DNA of 5,388 nucleotides from DASPFV01 sp035620975 (GCA_035620975.1 DASPFV010000040.1:1-5388), one strand, 5' to 3'. Counted from the first letter of the stretch, positions 1 to 5,295 are shown. Numbers and translations: made by a program. Notes: a model not told the origin generated them from the sequence alone.

Positions 1-125
1 TGGAGCTGTTCCGGAAGCTGAACGAGGCGGGCACGACGATCATCCAGGTGACGCATTCGGAGGCGAACGCGGCGTACGGCAGCCGGATCGTCCAGCTGCG
101 CGACGGCTGGGTGGTGCAGGAGTAG
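1..125 (+). CDS. ABC transporter ATP-binding protein, C-terminal end (5' truncated)
   Basis: The window opens inside this gene; 40 full codons (from base 3) and a TAG stop at 123-125 are visible. The fragment reads ELFRKLNEAGTTIIQVTHSE and ends DGWVVQE. TTIIQVTH is the beta strand and H-loop (switch histidine, 18th visible residue) that follow Walker B in ABC ATPases. The later R-IVQLRDGWVV stretch is the usual terminal strand pair (consensus R-hhhh-DG-hh). The short tail and wording resemble the LolD/MacB/FtsE group that partners FtsX-like permeases in lipoprotein, peptide or macrolide export; this subgroup is inferred. Walker A, the signature motif and Walker B lie upstream of the window, so substrate and partners cannot be read. 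The gene converges on the RRM gene, with a strong hairpin between them. Confidence 0.85.
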   Translation, partial: ELFRKLNEAGTTIIQVTHSEANAAYGSRIVQLRDGWVVQE

Positions 126-149
126 CTGGCACCTCGCACACCAAACGAA

Positions 150-182
150 GAGGCCGGGCGGCAGCATGCCGGGCCCGGCCTC
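150..182 (-). terminator. Hairpin terminator between convergent genes
   Basis: Bases 150-159 (GAGGCCGGGC) pair perfectly with 173-182 (GCCCGGCCTC). Inside, 160-163 pairs with 167-170 around a GCA loop, with a two-base bulge at 171-172. Read on the minus strand, the hairpin is followed by TTCGTTTGG, a short T-rich tail, so it best fits as the terminator of the RRM gene, whose stop lies 45 bases before it. On the plus strand no T tract follows, so for the ABC gene it may only stall polymerase or protect the 3' end. Confidence 0.65.
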
Positions 183-227
183 CATGTCGTGCTCGATCAG
201 CGGATGCAGATCGGCTGGCTGTTCCGC

Positions 228-569
228 CTACCATCGTGGCTCTTTGCGCCGCCCTCCCGAAAAATCCCCGTCGTCGAAGCTGCGGCCGCCGCGTCCGCGG
301 CCGCCGCCGAAGCCGCCCTCGGGCTTCGGCCGCGCCTCGTTGACGACGAGCGCCCGACCTTCCATCTGGTGCTCGTGGAACTCGGAGATGGCCTTCTGCG
401 CGTCCTCGTCCGAGCCCATCTCCACGAAGGCGAACCCGCGCGCGCGGCCCGTGGCCATGTCCCGCATCACGCGGACGCTGTCGACCTTCCCGGAACGGCT
501 GAACAGCTCGGTGAGCTGATCCTCCGTCGCGGAATACGGAAGATTGCCGACGTAGAGTCTCCTGCCCAT
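228..569 (-). CDS. RRM-domain RNA-binding protein with Gly/Arg-rich tail
   Basis: A 113-residue protein that binds single-stranded RNA through one RNA recognition motif. The RRM fills about residues 3-80. RNP2 is LYVGNL directly after the start, and RNP1 is RGFAFVEM in the middle, with the aromatic residues that stack on bases; EGRALVVNEARP is the last strand. After it comes a Gly/Arg/Phe/Asp-rich tail (GGFGGGRGRGGRSFDDGDF), as in cyanobacterial Rbp proteins and related bacterial RRM proteins, which are often cold-responsive and thought to act on mRNA stability or translation. The ATG at 567-569 is chosen because RNP2 starts right behind it and AGGTGA lies just upstream. An in-frame ATG at 635 would add an unlikely 22-residue extension. 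It is monocistronic, ending against the ABC gene and divergent from the SCO gene. The RNA targets are unknown. Confidence 0.93.
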   Translation of the reverse strand: MGRRLYVGNLPYSATEDQLTELFSRSGKVDSVRVMRDMATGRARGFAFVEMGSDEDAQKAISEFHEHQMEGRALVVNEARPKPEGGFGGGRGRGGRSFDDGDFSGGRRKEPRW

Positions 570-733
570 TCTGTCACCTACCCTCGCCCAATTCACGCGG
601 TCGTATCGGTCAAGCGGTGCGCTCCCGCGCAACAAAGCGTCACGCTCGCTCGGAAAGCTCTCGCGGATTGCTGTGCGGAAGGGCTGTTGAACCTGGCGCA
701 GGCAAGGAGCGGGCTCCCTTTGCGCCGAGTATA
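570..733 (-). promoter_or_regulatory. Possible promoter and structured 5' leader of the RRM gene
   Basis: On the minus strand TATACT (bases 733 to 728) matches the sigma-70 -10 consensus at five of six positions. Transcription would start near 721, leaving a leader of about 150 bases before the ATG at 569. No convincing -35 is present. The leader region holds four small perfect hairpins: 706-717 (GGAGC/GCTCC), 692-702 (CCTG/CAGG), 636-646 (AGCG/CGCT) and 618-631 (TGCGC/GCGCA). The Shine-Dalgarno AGGTGA sits just before the start. The promoter and any regulatory role are inferences; short hairpins are common in DNA this GC-rich. Confidence 0.3.
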
Positions 734-818
734 GCAGAAGGCATGCCGGCTCCCGGGGCCCTGGCTACCTCATCTGCCGCCTTTACCCCCCGGGCACCGC
801 AGGCTACAGTGGAGGACG

Positions 819-1667
819 ATGAGGCGGCTGGCGGTCGTGCTGGTCGGGCTCGGCCTCGCGTTGCCCGCGTGCTCCCGCGGCCGGAGCTACGAGCTTCGGG
901 GACAGGTGCTGGCCGTGGATGCGTCGCGCGGCGAGCTGACCGTGAGGCACGAGGACATCCACGGGTTCATGCCGGGCATGACCATGCCGTTCAAGGTCCG
1001 TCCCGCCTCGATCACCGCGCAGCGGCAGCCCGGCGATCTGATCAGCGCCACGCTGGTGGTGGAAGACGGGCTTCCGTATCTGACCGGCGTGACGCTGCTC
1101 GGTCGCGCAGCGGTCGTGGACGCTCCCCCGTCCCGCGCGCCGTTCGATCTCCTGGCTGCTGGCGATCCGGTCCCGGACACCCCGTTCGTCGACCAGTCGG
1201 GAACAGCGCGCCGCCTTTCGGATTGGCGCGGCCGCGTCGTGGCCGTCACGTTCACATACACGCGCTGTCCGCTTCCTGACTTCTGCCCGCTCATGGATCG
1301 CAGCTTCGCCGTGGTGCAGCGAACAGTGGTCGACGATCCGGCGCTGCGCCATCGCGTCCACCTGGTCTCGATTACGCTCGATCCCGGGTACGACACGCCG
1401 CCCGTGCTCGCCGGCCACGCCGCGCGTCTGGGCGCCGACGCCGGGGTCTGGACCTTTCTCACGGCCCCGCCGTCCGACCTCGACGCGTTCGCCGCGCGGT
1501 TCGGGGTCTCGGTGACCCGGGCGGAAGATGGGAGGGCGGATCTGGTGCACAACCTCCGGACGGCGGTCGTGGACACTGGCGGCCGCATCGCCGCGATGCT
1601 GACCGGCCACGCGTGGACACCGTCCGAGCTCACGGCGGCAATCAGAGACACGAATGCCACGCGCTGA
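819..1667 (+). CDS. CusF-like/SCO1-SenC fusion lipoprotein, copper chaperone for cytochrome oxidase
   Basis: A 282-residue exported protein predicted to bind copper and help load the CuA site of a heme-copper oxidase. Residues 1-17 are a lipoprotein signal with lipobox LPAC (Cys18 lipidated). Residues 24-98 form a CusF-like copper-binding domain: GQVLAVDASRGELTVRHEDI is followed by the Met-rich HGFMPGMTMPF (His44, His48, Met51, Met54, Met56). Residues 108-280 form the SCO1/SenC thioredoxin-like domain: the strand VVAVTFTYTRC, Cys150 and Cys156, LVSITLDP at 182-189, and His244 as the third copper ligand. The Cys spacing is CPLPDFC (five residues between), longer than the three of classical SCO1 (CPxxCP); I recall this long form in other SCO-family proteins. 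The ATG is supported by the signal peptide and by GGAGG at 811-815, though the spacing is a short three bases. The next gene starts inside its 3' end. No oxidase genes are visible nearby. Confidence 0.92.
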   Translation: MRRLAVVLVGLGLALPACSRGRSYELRGQVLAVDASRGELTVRHEDIHGFMPGMTMPFKVRPASITAQRQPGDLISATLVVEDGLPYLTGVTLLGRAAVVDAPPSRAPFDLLAAGDPVPDTPFVDQSGTARRLSDWRGRVVAVTFTYTRCPLPDFCPLMDRSFAVVQRTVVDDPALRHRVHLVSITLDPGYDTPPVLAGHAARLGADAGVWTFLTAPPSDLDAFAARFGVSVTRAEDGRADLVHNLRTAVVDTGGRIAAMLTGHAWTPSELTAAIRDTNATR

Positions 1668-2328
1668 GGCGCCACCCCGGTCGGCGTTCACCACGCAGGA
1701 ACGCCGGCTGATCGCGCGTCTGCGGACACCCAGCGCCGTCCAGGGCTTTCTCAACGCGCTGCCCTACAACACGGAGCCGCCGCCCGGCGGCCCGACGCTC
1801 CGGAGCTTCCGCGGCGTGGTCAGGCACGGCAGCGCGCACTGCCTGGAAGCGGCGCTCGCCGCCGCCGTCATCCTCGAGCAGCACGGGTGGCCTCCGCTCG
1901 TCCTCAGCTTCGAGTCCATCGACGAGCTCGATCACGTGATTTTCGTCTACCGGCACGCGGGACGATGGGGGTCGATCGCGAGGTCGCGGGACCCGGGCCT
2001 GCACGGGCGCCGGCCCGTGTTCCGGACGTCGCGCGCGCTCGCGCTCAGCTACGTCGATCCGTACGTGGATTTCACGGGACGCGTCACGGCGTATGCCGTC
2101 GTCGATCTGCGGGTCCTGGGCAGGTATGACTGGCGGCTGTCGGAGCGGAACGTCTGGAAGGTGGAACGGATGCTGCTCGAGTACCCGCACCGTCCGATCC
2201 GCACATCGGACGCGCGCATCGACCGGCTGCGGCAGTGGTACCGCGAGTTCCGGAGGATCCACGGCCGCAAACCGGTGCACTATCGCGGGCGCGAGCGGTG
2301 GAAGCCGCTGCCGCGCGAGTTCGGCTGA
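1654..2328 (+). CDS. Conserved hypothetical protein, possible transglutaminase/papain-like fold
   Basis: A 224-residue protein that I cannot assign to a named family. It has no signal peptide or membrane segment, so it is probably cytoplasmic. An N-terminal part (1-55) leads to HGSAHCLEAALAAAVILEQHG (58-78), where Cys63 begins a hydrophobic helix. ELDHVIFVYRHAGRWGSIARS follows (91-111), with His94 on a predicted strand, and Asp113 lies just after. A Cys at a helix start, then a His on a strand, then an acidic residue is the order of the transglutaminase-like/papain-like triad, so a thiol enzyme is conceivable but unproven. The C-terminal third (155-224) is rich in Arg, Trp and Tyr (RLRQWYREFRRIHGRKP, YRGRERWKPLPREF), suggesting nucleic-acid or phosphate contact. 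The start overlaps the SCO gene by 14 bases, implying co-translation; only a weak AGAG lies upstream. An activity linked to SCO cannot be read from the sequence. Confidence 0.82.
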   Translation: MPRAEAPPRSAFTTQERRLIARLRTPSAVQGFLNALPYNTEPPPGGPTLRSFRGVVRHGSAHCLEAALAAAVILEQHGWPPLVLSFESIDELDHVIFVYRHAGRWGSIARSRDPGLHGRRPVFRTSRALALSYVDPYVDFTGRVTAYAVVDLRVLGRYDWRLSERNVWKVERMLLEYPHRPIRTSDARIDRLRQWYREFRRIHGRKPVHYRGRERWKPLPREFG

Positions 2329-2370
2329 CGCGGCCGCCGGTTCCAGCGTCCAACTCCCCAACCCCGGGGC

Positions 2371-2411
2371 CGGCTGTGCAGCCGCACGCCGGGACGGGGC
2401 GAGCCCCGCCC
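2371..2411. terminator. Candidate convergent terminator region with two small hairpins
   Basis: The 108-base spacer between two convergent stop codons holds two short perfect stems: CGGCT-GTGC-AGCCG at 2371-2384, and CGGGG-CGAG-CCCCG at 2395-2408, the latter extendable past one mismatch. Neither is followed by a T tract on either strand, so intrinsic termination is uncertain. Position is the main support. I see no ORF with coding character here. Confidence 0.35.
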
Positions 2412-2436
2412 AACCGAATCCCGCGGACTCTCGCCG

Positions 2437-2736
2437 TCAGTCCAGGTCGAAATCCCGCGTCGGCTTCGTAATCGGCTCCTGACGCGCCTGCCGCAGGGCT
2501 TCCTCGAACCGCTTGGAAAGCGCGTCGCCGCGCGTACGCTCGGCGGCGACCGACTGCTGGAAGATCGCCTCGCGCCGCGCGGCCTCTTCGGCCAGGATGC
2601 GCTGCGCATCCGACAGCTCAGGGCGATCGCCGCGCACCGGCTCCTCGTGTCGCACGATGCGACGCAGGTTCACGTCGATGACGAGCGTGGCCTGGCAGCA
2701 GGGGCAGACCGTCTCGAATTCCGACTTGAGCTTCAT
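2437..2736 (-). CDS. Small CPCC zinc-ribbon-like protein with C-terminal coiled coil
   Basis: A 99-residue cytoplasmic protein of unknown function. Near the N-terminus VCPCCQATLVIDVNLRRIVRHEE has Cys11, Cys13 and Cys14, followed by two strands with His24 or so: half of a zinc-ribbon knuckle, so metal binding would need dimerisation, the His, or a redox role instead. Residues about 42-85 are charged and helical (SDAQRILAEEAARREAIFQQ, then RGDALSKRFEEALRQARQ), as in a coiled coil, and the tail ends TKPTRDFDLD. From memory, very similar short proteins occur in Acidobacteriota; I cannot verify this. The ATG at 2734-2736 follows GAGGTG, which lies across the end of the upstream lipoprotein gene. 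The lipoprotein stop and this start are two bases apart, so translation is almost certainly coupled. The long in-frame upstream extension is only a shadow of the lipoprotein gene. Confidence 0.87.
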   Translation of the reverse strand: MKLKSEFETVCPCCQATLVIDVNLRRIVRHEEPVRGDRPELSDAQRILAEEAARREAIFQQSVAAERTRGDALSKRFEEALRQARQEPITKPTRDFDLD

Positions 2737-2738
2737 GG

Positions 2739-3131
2739 TCACCTCGATACGATCCGCTTGCCGTCCCACGTGAGGCGCACGGGCGCGCCGGTCGCGTCCG
2801 TGGCCGTGACCTCCACCTTGAACACGCTCTGGCGCCCCCGGTCGAAACGCTGGCCGAAGGCCGTCCGAAAATCGCGAAGCGGGCCGGTCATTCGGCCGCC
2901 CGGCAGCAGCACCGGTGTCCCCCCGCGGAAGTGATCGTTCACGGTGACGACCACGTTCCGCCACTCGTGGGCCGTCTGGTTCTCCAGCACGACCATCCCG
3001 CCGCCGACGATGATCGGATCCCGCGGGCGGTTGCAAGCCACCAGCATCGTGCCGGCGGCCAGGAGGCTCCAGCACGCGAGCCGGCGTGCCGCCGCCACGC
3101 GCCGCGCGGGCGCGGGCGGCCGTGGTTTCAT
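2739..3131 (-). CDS. Small predicted lipoprotein of unknown function
   Basis: A 130-residue secreted lipoprotein. The basic N-region (MKPRPPAPARRVAAARR) precedes a hydrophobic stretch ending in lipobox LVAC, so Cys33 should be lipidated. The mature part begins NRPRDPIIVGGGMVVLENQT and continues with alternating strand-like segments (WRNVVVTVNDHF, SVFKVEVTATDATG, VRLTWDGKRIV), reading like one small beta-sandwich. I recognise no named family. The ATG at 3129-3131 gives a complete signal peptide but has no Shine-Dalgarno; it lies six bases past a TATGAT -10 element, which suggests a leaderless mRNA. A GTG 11 codons in would shorten the signal and also lacks a ribosome site. It is first in a two-gene unit with the CPCC protein, with a two-base gap. 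Possible roles are an envelope accessory or adhesion factor; none is supported directly. Confidence 0.85.
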   Translation of the reverse strand: MKPRPPAPARRVAAARRLACWSLLAAGTMLVACNRPRDPIIVGGGMVVLENQTAHEWRNVVVTVNDHFRGGTPVLLPGGRMTGPLRDFRTAFGQRFDRGRQSVFKVEVTATDATGAPVRLTWDGKRIVSR

Positions 3132-3148
3132 GGCACTATCATAGCCGC
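3132..3148. promoter_or_regulatory. Symmetric bidirectional promoter, predicted leaderless on both sides
   Basis: Only 17 bases separate the minus-strand ATG (A at 3131) from the next plus-strand ATG (A at 3149). At the centre is the palindrome CTATCATAG (3136-3144, centre 3140). It gives TATCAT on the plus strand (3137-3142) and TATGAT on the minus strand (3143 to 3138), each five of six to TATAAT. Counting from the A of either ATG as +1, each hexamer falls exactly at -12 to -7. Neither ATG has a Shine-Dalgarno. No -35 or extended -10 is recognisable. The positions are seen directly; leaderless bidirectional transcription is inferred. Confidence 0.6.
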
Positions 3149-3238
3149 ATGAGGACCACCCGCGGGGCCCGCCGACTGCGCCGGCAGCGGCGCGCGACCC
3201 GTCGCCACGCCGCGTCCGGGTCGCGCGTGCGCCGCTGA
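3149..3238 (+). CDS. Possible 29-residue Arg-rich leader ORF overlapping the PLD gene start
   Basis: An ATG at 3149, predicted to be the 5' end of the mRNA, opens 29 codons closed by TGA at 3236-3238. The stop shares a base with the ATG of the next gene (TGATG), the classic arrangement for termination-reinitiation. The peptide has 13 Arg in 29 residues (for example RRLRRQRR) and no acidic residue. It may be a real leader peptide that couples translation to the PLD gene, which has no Shine-Dalgarno of its own. It may instead be the true N-terminus of the PLD protein after a one-base frame change: a basic cytoplasmic segment before the membrane helix would fit the positive-inside rule. High Arg is also what random GC-rich DNA encodes, so it may mean nothing. 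Confidence 0.35.
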   Translation: MRTTRGARRLRRQRRATRRHAASGSRVRR

Positions 3239-4494
3239 TGTTCTGGCTGGGCGTGGCGGGCGGCGTCTTCCTCGTCTGGCTGGTCCTCGTCTTCCTCTTT
3301 GCGCCTGCCATCGCCTACCACCTGAGCCGGCGCACGTCGGTGCACGACGACAACTTCCTCTACACGATTCAGTCGACCTGTCAGGCCTTCCTGCACGACG
3401 GCAACCGGATCACCATCCTCACCGACGGCGCCCAGTTCTACCCCGCCATGCTGCAGGCGATTCGCCAGGCCCGTCACTCCGTGAACATGGAGGCCTACAT
3501 CTTCCAGCCCGGCCGGATCGCCGACCAGTTCATCGAGGCGCTCTCGGAGCGTGCCCGGCACGGCGTGAACGTGACGATGGTGGTGGATGCGATCGGGAGC
3601 TTCAGCCTGTGGGGCCGGCCGCTGAGGCGCCTGCGGGCGGCCGGCTGCCGCGTCGAGTCGTATCAGCGCCTCCGGTGGTACTCGCTCGCCCGCATCAACA
3701 ACCGGACTCACCGGGAGCTGCTCATCATCGACGGCCGCGTGGCGTTCACGGGCGGACCCGGCGTCGCGGACTGGTGGGCCGGCCCCGTTTCCCGCACGGA
3801 GGGCTCCTGGCGCGACACCATGGCGCGGGTCGAAGGGCCGGTCGTGGCGGCGCTGCAGGGAGTCGCCGCCGAGAACTGGCTCGAATGCTGCGGCGAAATT
3901 CTGACCGGCCCCGAGTACTTCCCCGATCTCGCCCCCGCGGGATCGACCACCGCGTTCGTCGTGAAGAGCTCGCCGGCTGATCGCGCGACGGCCTCCCGTG
4001 TGGCGTTCCAGCTCCTGATGGAGGGGGCCGACGAGTGCGTGCACATCAACACGCCGTACTTCCTGCCCGACCGCGCGCTCCGCCGCGCGCTGGTTGGACT
4101 GGCGCGCCGCGGTGTGCGGGTCTCGATCATCGTCCCCGGCTCGATCACCGATCAGCGCTGGGTCCGCCTGGCCAGCCGCCGAATCTGGGGGGAGCTGCTC
4201 GAGGCCGGGATCCGGCTGCACGAGTACAAGGGCGCGATGATGCACGCCAAGGTCCTCGTGGTCGACAACGTGTGGGCCGTCATCGGCACCACCAACATCG
4301 ACAACCGCTCGTTCGAGCACAACGACGAGGTCAACCTCGCGATGCTCGACGGCGGTGTCGCGGCTCGGCTGCTGGAGGACTTCGAGCGCGACCTGACGGC
4401 GTGCGAGGAAGTCACCCTCGAGAAATGGCGCCGGCGGCCGCTGTGGGAGAAGGCCGTGGGCCCCTTCGTCTGGATCCTGGAGCGCCAGCAGTGA
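3238..4494 (+). CDS. Membrane-anchored phospholipase D-like protein, cardiolipin synthase (ClsB-like)
   Basis: A 418-residue PLD-superfamily protein, close in length to E. coli ClsB, predicted to transfer or hydrolyse phosphatidyl groups at the inner membrane. Residues 2-22 form one hydrophobic anchor. The first catalytic repeat (about 58-200) contains NMEAYIF and THRELLIIDGRVAFTGG, with His158 and Asp165 in place; Glu160 occupies the position of the HKD lysine. The second repeat (about 240-375) has a canonical HAKVLVVD (His336, Lys338, Asp343), then GTTNIDNRSFEHNDE. Two motifs on one chain should form one active site. The ATG at 3238 is the only start available before an in-frame stop at 3142; no Shine-Dalgarno precedes it, and it overlaps the stop of a small ORF. 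The EEP hydrolase gene starts on its stop codon (GTGA), as one operon, like clsB-ybhP in E. coli. Cardiolipin synthesis is likely but a different PLD reaction is possible given the altered motif. Confidence 0.88.
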   Translation: MFWLGVAGGVFLVWLVLVFLFAPAIAYHLSRRTSVHDDNFLYTIQSTCQAFLHDGNRITILTDGAQFYPAMLQAIRQARHSVNMEAYIFQPGRIADQFIEALSERARHGVNVTMVVDAIGSFSLWGRPLRRLRAAGCRVESYQRLRWYSLARINNRTHRELLIIDGRVAFTGGPGVADWWAGPVSRTEGSWRDTMARVEGPVVAALQGVAAENWLECCGEILTGPEYFPDLAPAGSTTAFVVKSSPADRATASRVAFQLLMEGADECVHINTPYFLPDRALRRALVGLARRGVRVSIIVPGSITDQRWVRLASRRIWGELLEAGIRLHEYKGAMMHAKVLVVDNVWAVIGTTNIDNRSFEHNDEVNLAMLDGGVAARLLEDFERDLTACEEVTLEKWRRRPLWEKAVGPFVWILERQQ

Positions 4495-5240
4495 CCGAGG
4501 CCCCCGGGATCCGGCGGCACGTCGAAATCCGGGTCGCCACCTACAACATCCACCGGTGCCGCGGCATGGATCGCCGGATCGTCCCGGCGAGAATCGCCGA
4601 CGTCCTCCGCGAAACCGATGCCGACGTGATTGCCCTGCAGGAGGTCGTCGGAGCCGGACCGGGCGGACGAGGGCAGGCCGAGGAGATTGGCGCCGCGCTC
4701 GGCATGGGCTGGGTGATGGCGCCCGTGCGTACGCTCCGCCGGCACCTCTTCGGCAATGTCGTCATGAGCCGGTACCCGATCTATCACCACAGCCAGTACG
4801 ACCTGTCGTGGCGGACGTGCGAGCCGAGGGCGTGTCAGCGGGCCGATCTCGATCTCGGCGACGGCCGGCTGCTGCACGTATACAACGTGCACCTCGGGAC
4901 CGCCGTGCTCGAGCGTCGGTACCAGGCACCGCGCCTGGCCGCCTTCGTGCACGACCGCCGGGTCGCGGGTCCCAAGATCATCCTCGGCGACTTCAACGAA
5001 TGGATGCGCGGGCTCGCCACCCGCACGCTCAGCGACCTGTTCGAGAGCATCGACATCCGCGCCCACCTGCGGCGCCGGCGCACGTACCCGGGCTTCTTCC
5101 CGGTCCTGCACCTCGATCACATCTACTACGAAGGGCACGTGGACGTCCGGCAGGTCGAGTTGTTGCGCAGCCGCAAGGCCCTCATCGCCTCGGATCACCT
5201 GCCGCTGGTGGCGACACTGCGGATCGGGTTCCCGGAGTAG
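4491..5240 (+). CDS. Endonuclease/exonuclease/phosphatase (EEP) family hydrolase, YbhP-like
   Basis: A 249-residue metal-dependent phosphodiesterase/phosphatase of the DNase I-like fold. Catalytic motifs appear in order: ATYNIHR (Asn19), IALQEVV (Glu51, metal ligand), GNVVMSRYPI, VYNVHLG (His134), ILGDFNEW (Asp167, Asn169), LDHIY (Asp209) and SDHLPLVATL (Asp235, His236). All expected residues are present, so the enzyme should be active. No signal peptide or membrane segment is seen. The start is GTG at 4491-4493, overlapping the PLD stop as GTGA. GGAG at 4479-4482, eight bases upstream, supports it, and the first ATG lies beyond Asn19. The family spans nucleases, sphingomyelinases and inositol phosphatases, so the substrate is open. 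The pairing with a cardiolipin-synthase-like gene, as with E. coli YbhP and ClsB, suggests a phospholipid or lipid head-group role. Confidence 0.9.
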   Translation: MTEAPGIRRHVEIRVATYNIHRCRGMDRRIVPARIADVLRETDADVIALQEVVGAGPGGRGQAEEIGAALGMGWVMAPVRTLRRHLFGNVVMSRYPIYHHSQYDLSWRTCEPRACQRADLDLGDGRLLHVYNVHLGTAVLERRYQAPRLAAFVHDRRVAGPKIILGDFNEWMRGLATRTLSDLFESIDIRAHLRRRRTYPGFFPVLHLDHIYYEGHVDVRQVELLRSRKALIASDHLPLVATLRIGFPE

Positions 5241-5281
5241 GCCTCAGGTCCGCGGCGGGCTTCCATGCTCGCGGGCCGGGG

Positions 5282-5295
5282 CGGCCGCGCGGCCG
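5282..5295 (+). terminator. Weak GC hairpin downstream of the EEP gene
   Basis: CGGCC-GCGC-GGCCG is a five-pair perfect stem about 40 bases past the stop of the PLD-EEP operon. No T tract follows, and such palindromes are frequent in DNA of this composition, so the terminator call rests mainly on position. Confidence 0.25.

Noticed and set aside
567..635. Earlier start at 635 for the RRM protein
   Set aside because: RRM proteins of this type start right before RNP2; the ATG at 569 has a good AGGTGA, the upstream one has no clear site.
805..818. TACAGT just upstream of the SCO start as a leaderless -10 element
   Set aside because: It would put +1 two bases before the ATG rather than on it, and a good GGAGG at 811-815 argues for a normal, leadered mRNA with an unseen promoter further upstream.
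804..1754. Minus-strand frames of 316 and 262 codons opposite the SCO gene
   Set aside because: Composition is shadow-like, no ribosome site or motif is evident, and they cover a strong plus-strand gene.
1642..2361. A 239-codon minus-strand frame opposite the Cys/His protein gene
   Set aside because: Pro/Arg/Val-rich shadow sequence; the plus-strand product has a more protein-like pattern and is coupled to the SCO gene.
3139..4320. A 393-codon open frame on the minus strand, antisense to the PLD gene
   Set aside because: Its product is low-complexity Arg/Asp/Gly/Val-rich with no recognisable motif, while the plus strand encodes clear PLD motifs. Long antisense frames are expected in GC-rich coding DNA.
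4035..4490. In-frame upstream extension of the EEP gene from an ATG at 4035
   Set aside because: The extension lies entirely within the PLD gene in another frame and reads as Arg/Gly/Pro-rich shadow. The GTG at 4491 with GGAG eight bases upstream fits the family N-terminus.
4152..5198. A 348-codon minus-strand frame opposite the EEP gene
   Set aside because: No domain is recognisable, and the plus strand carries every EEP catalytic motif.
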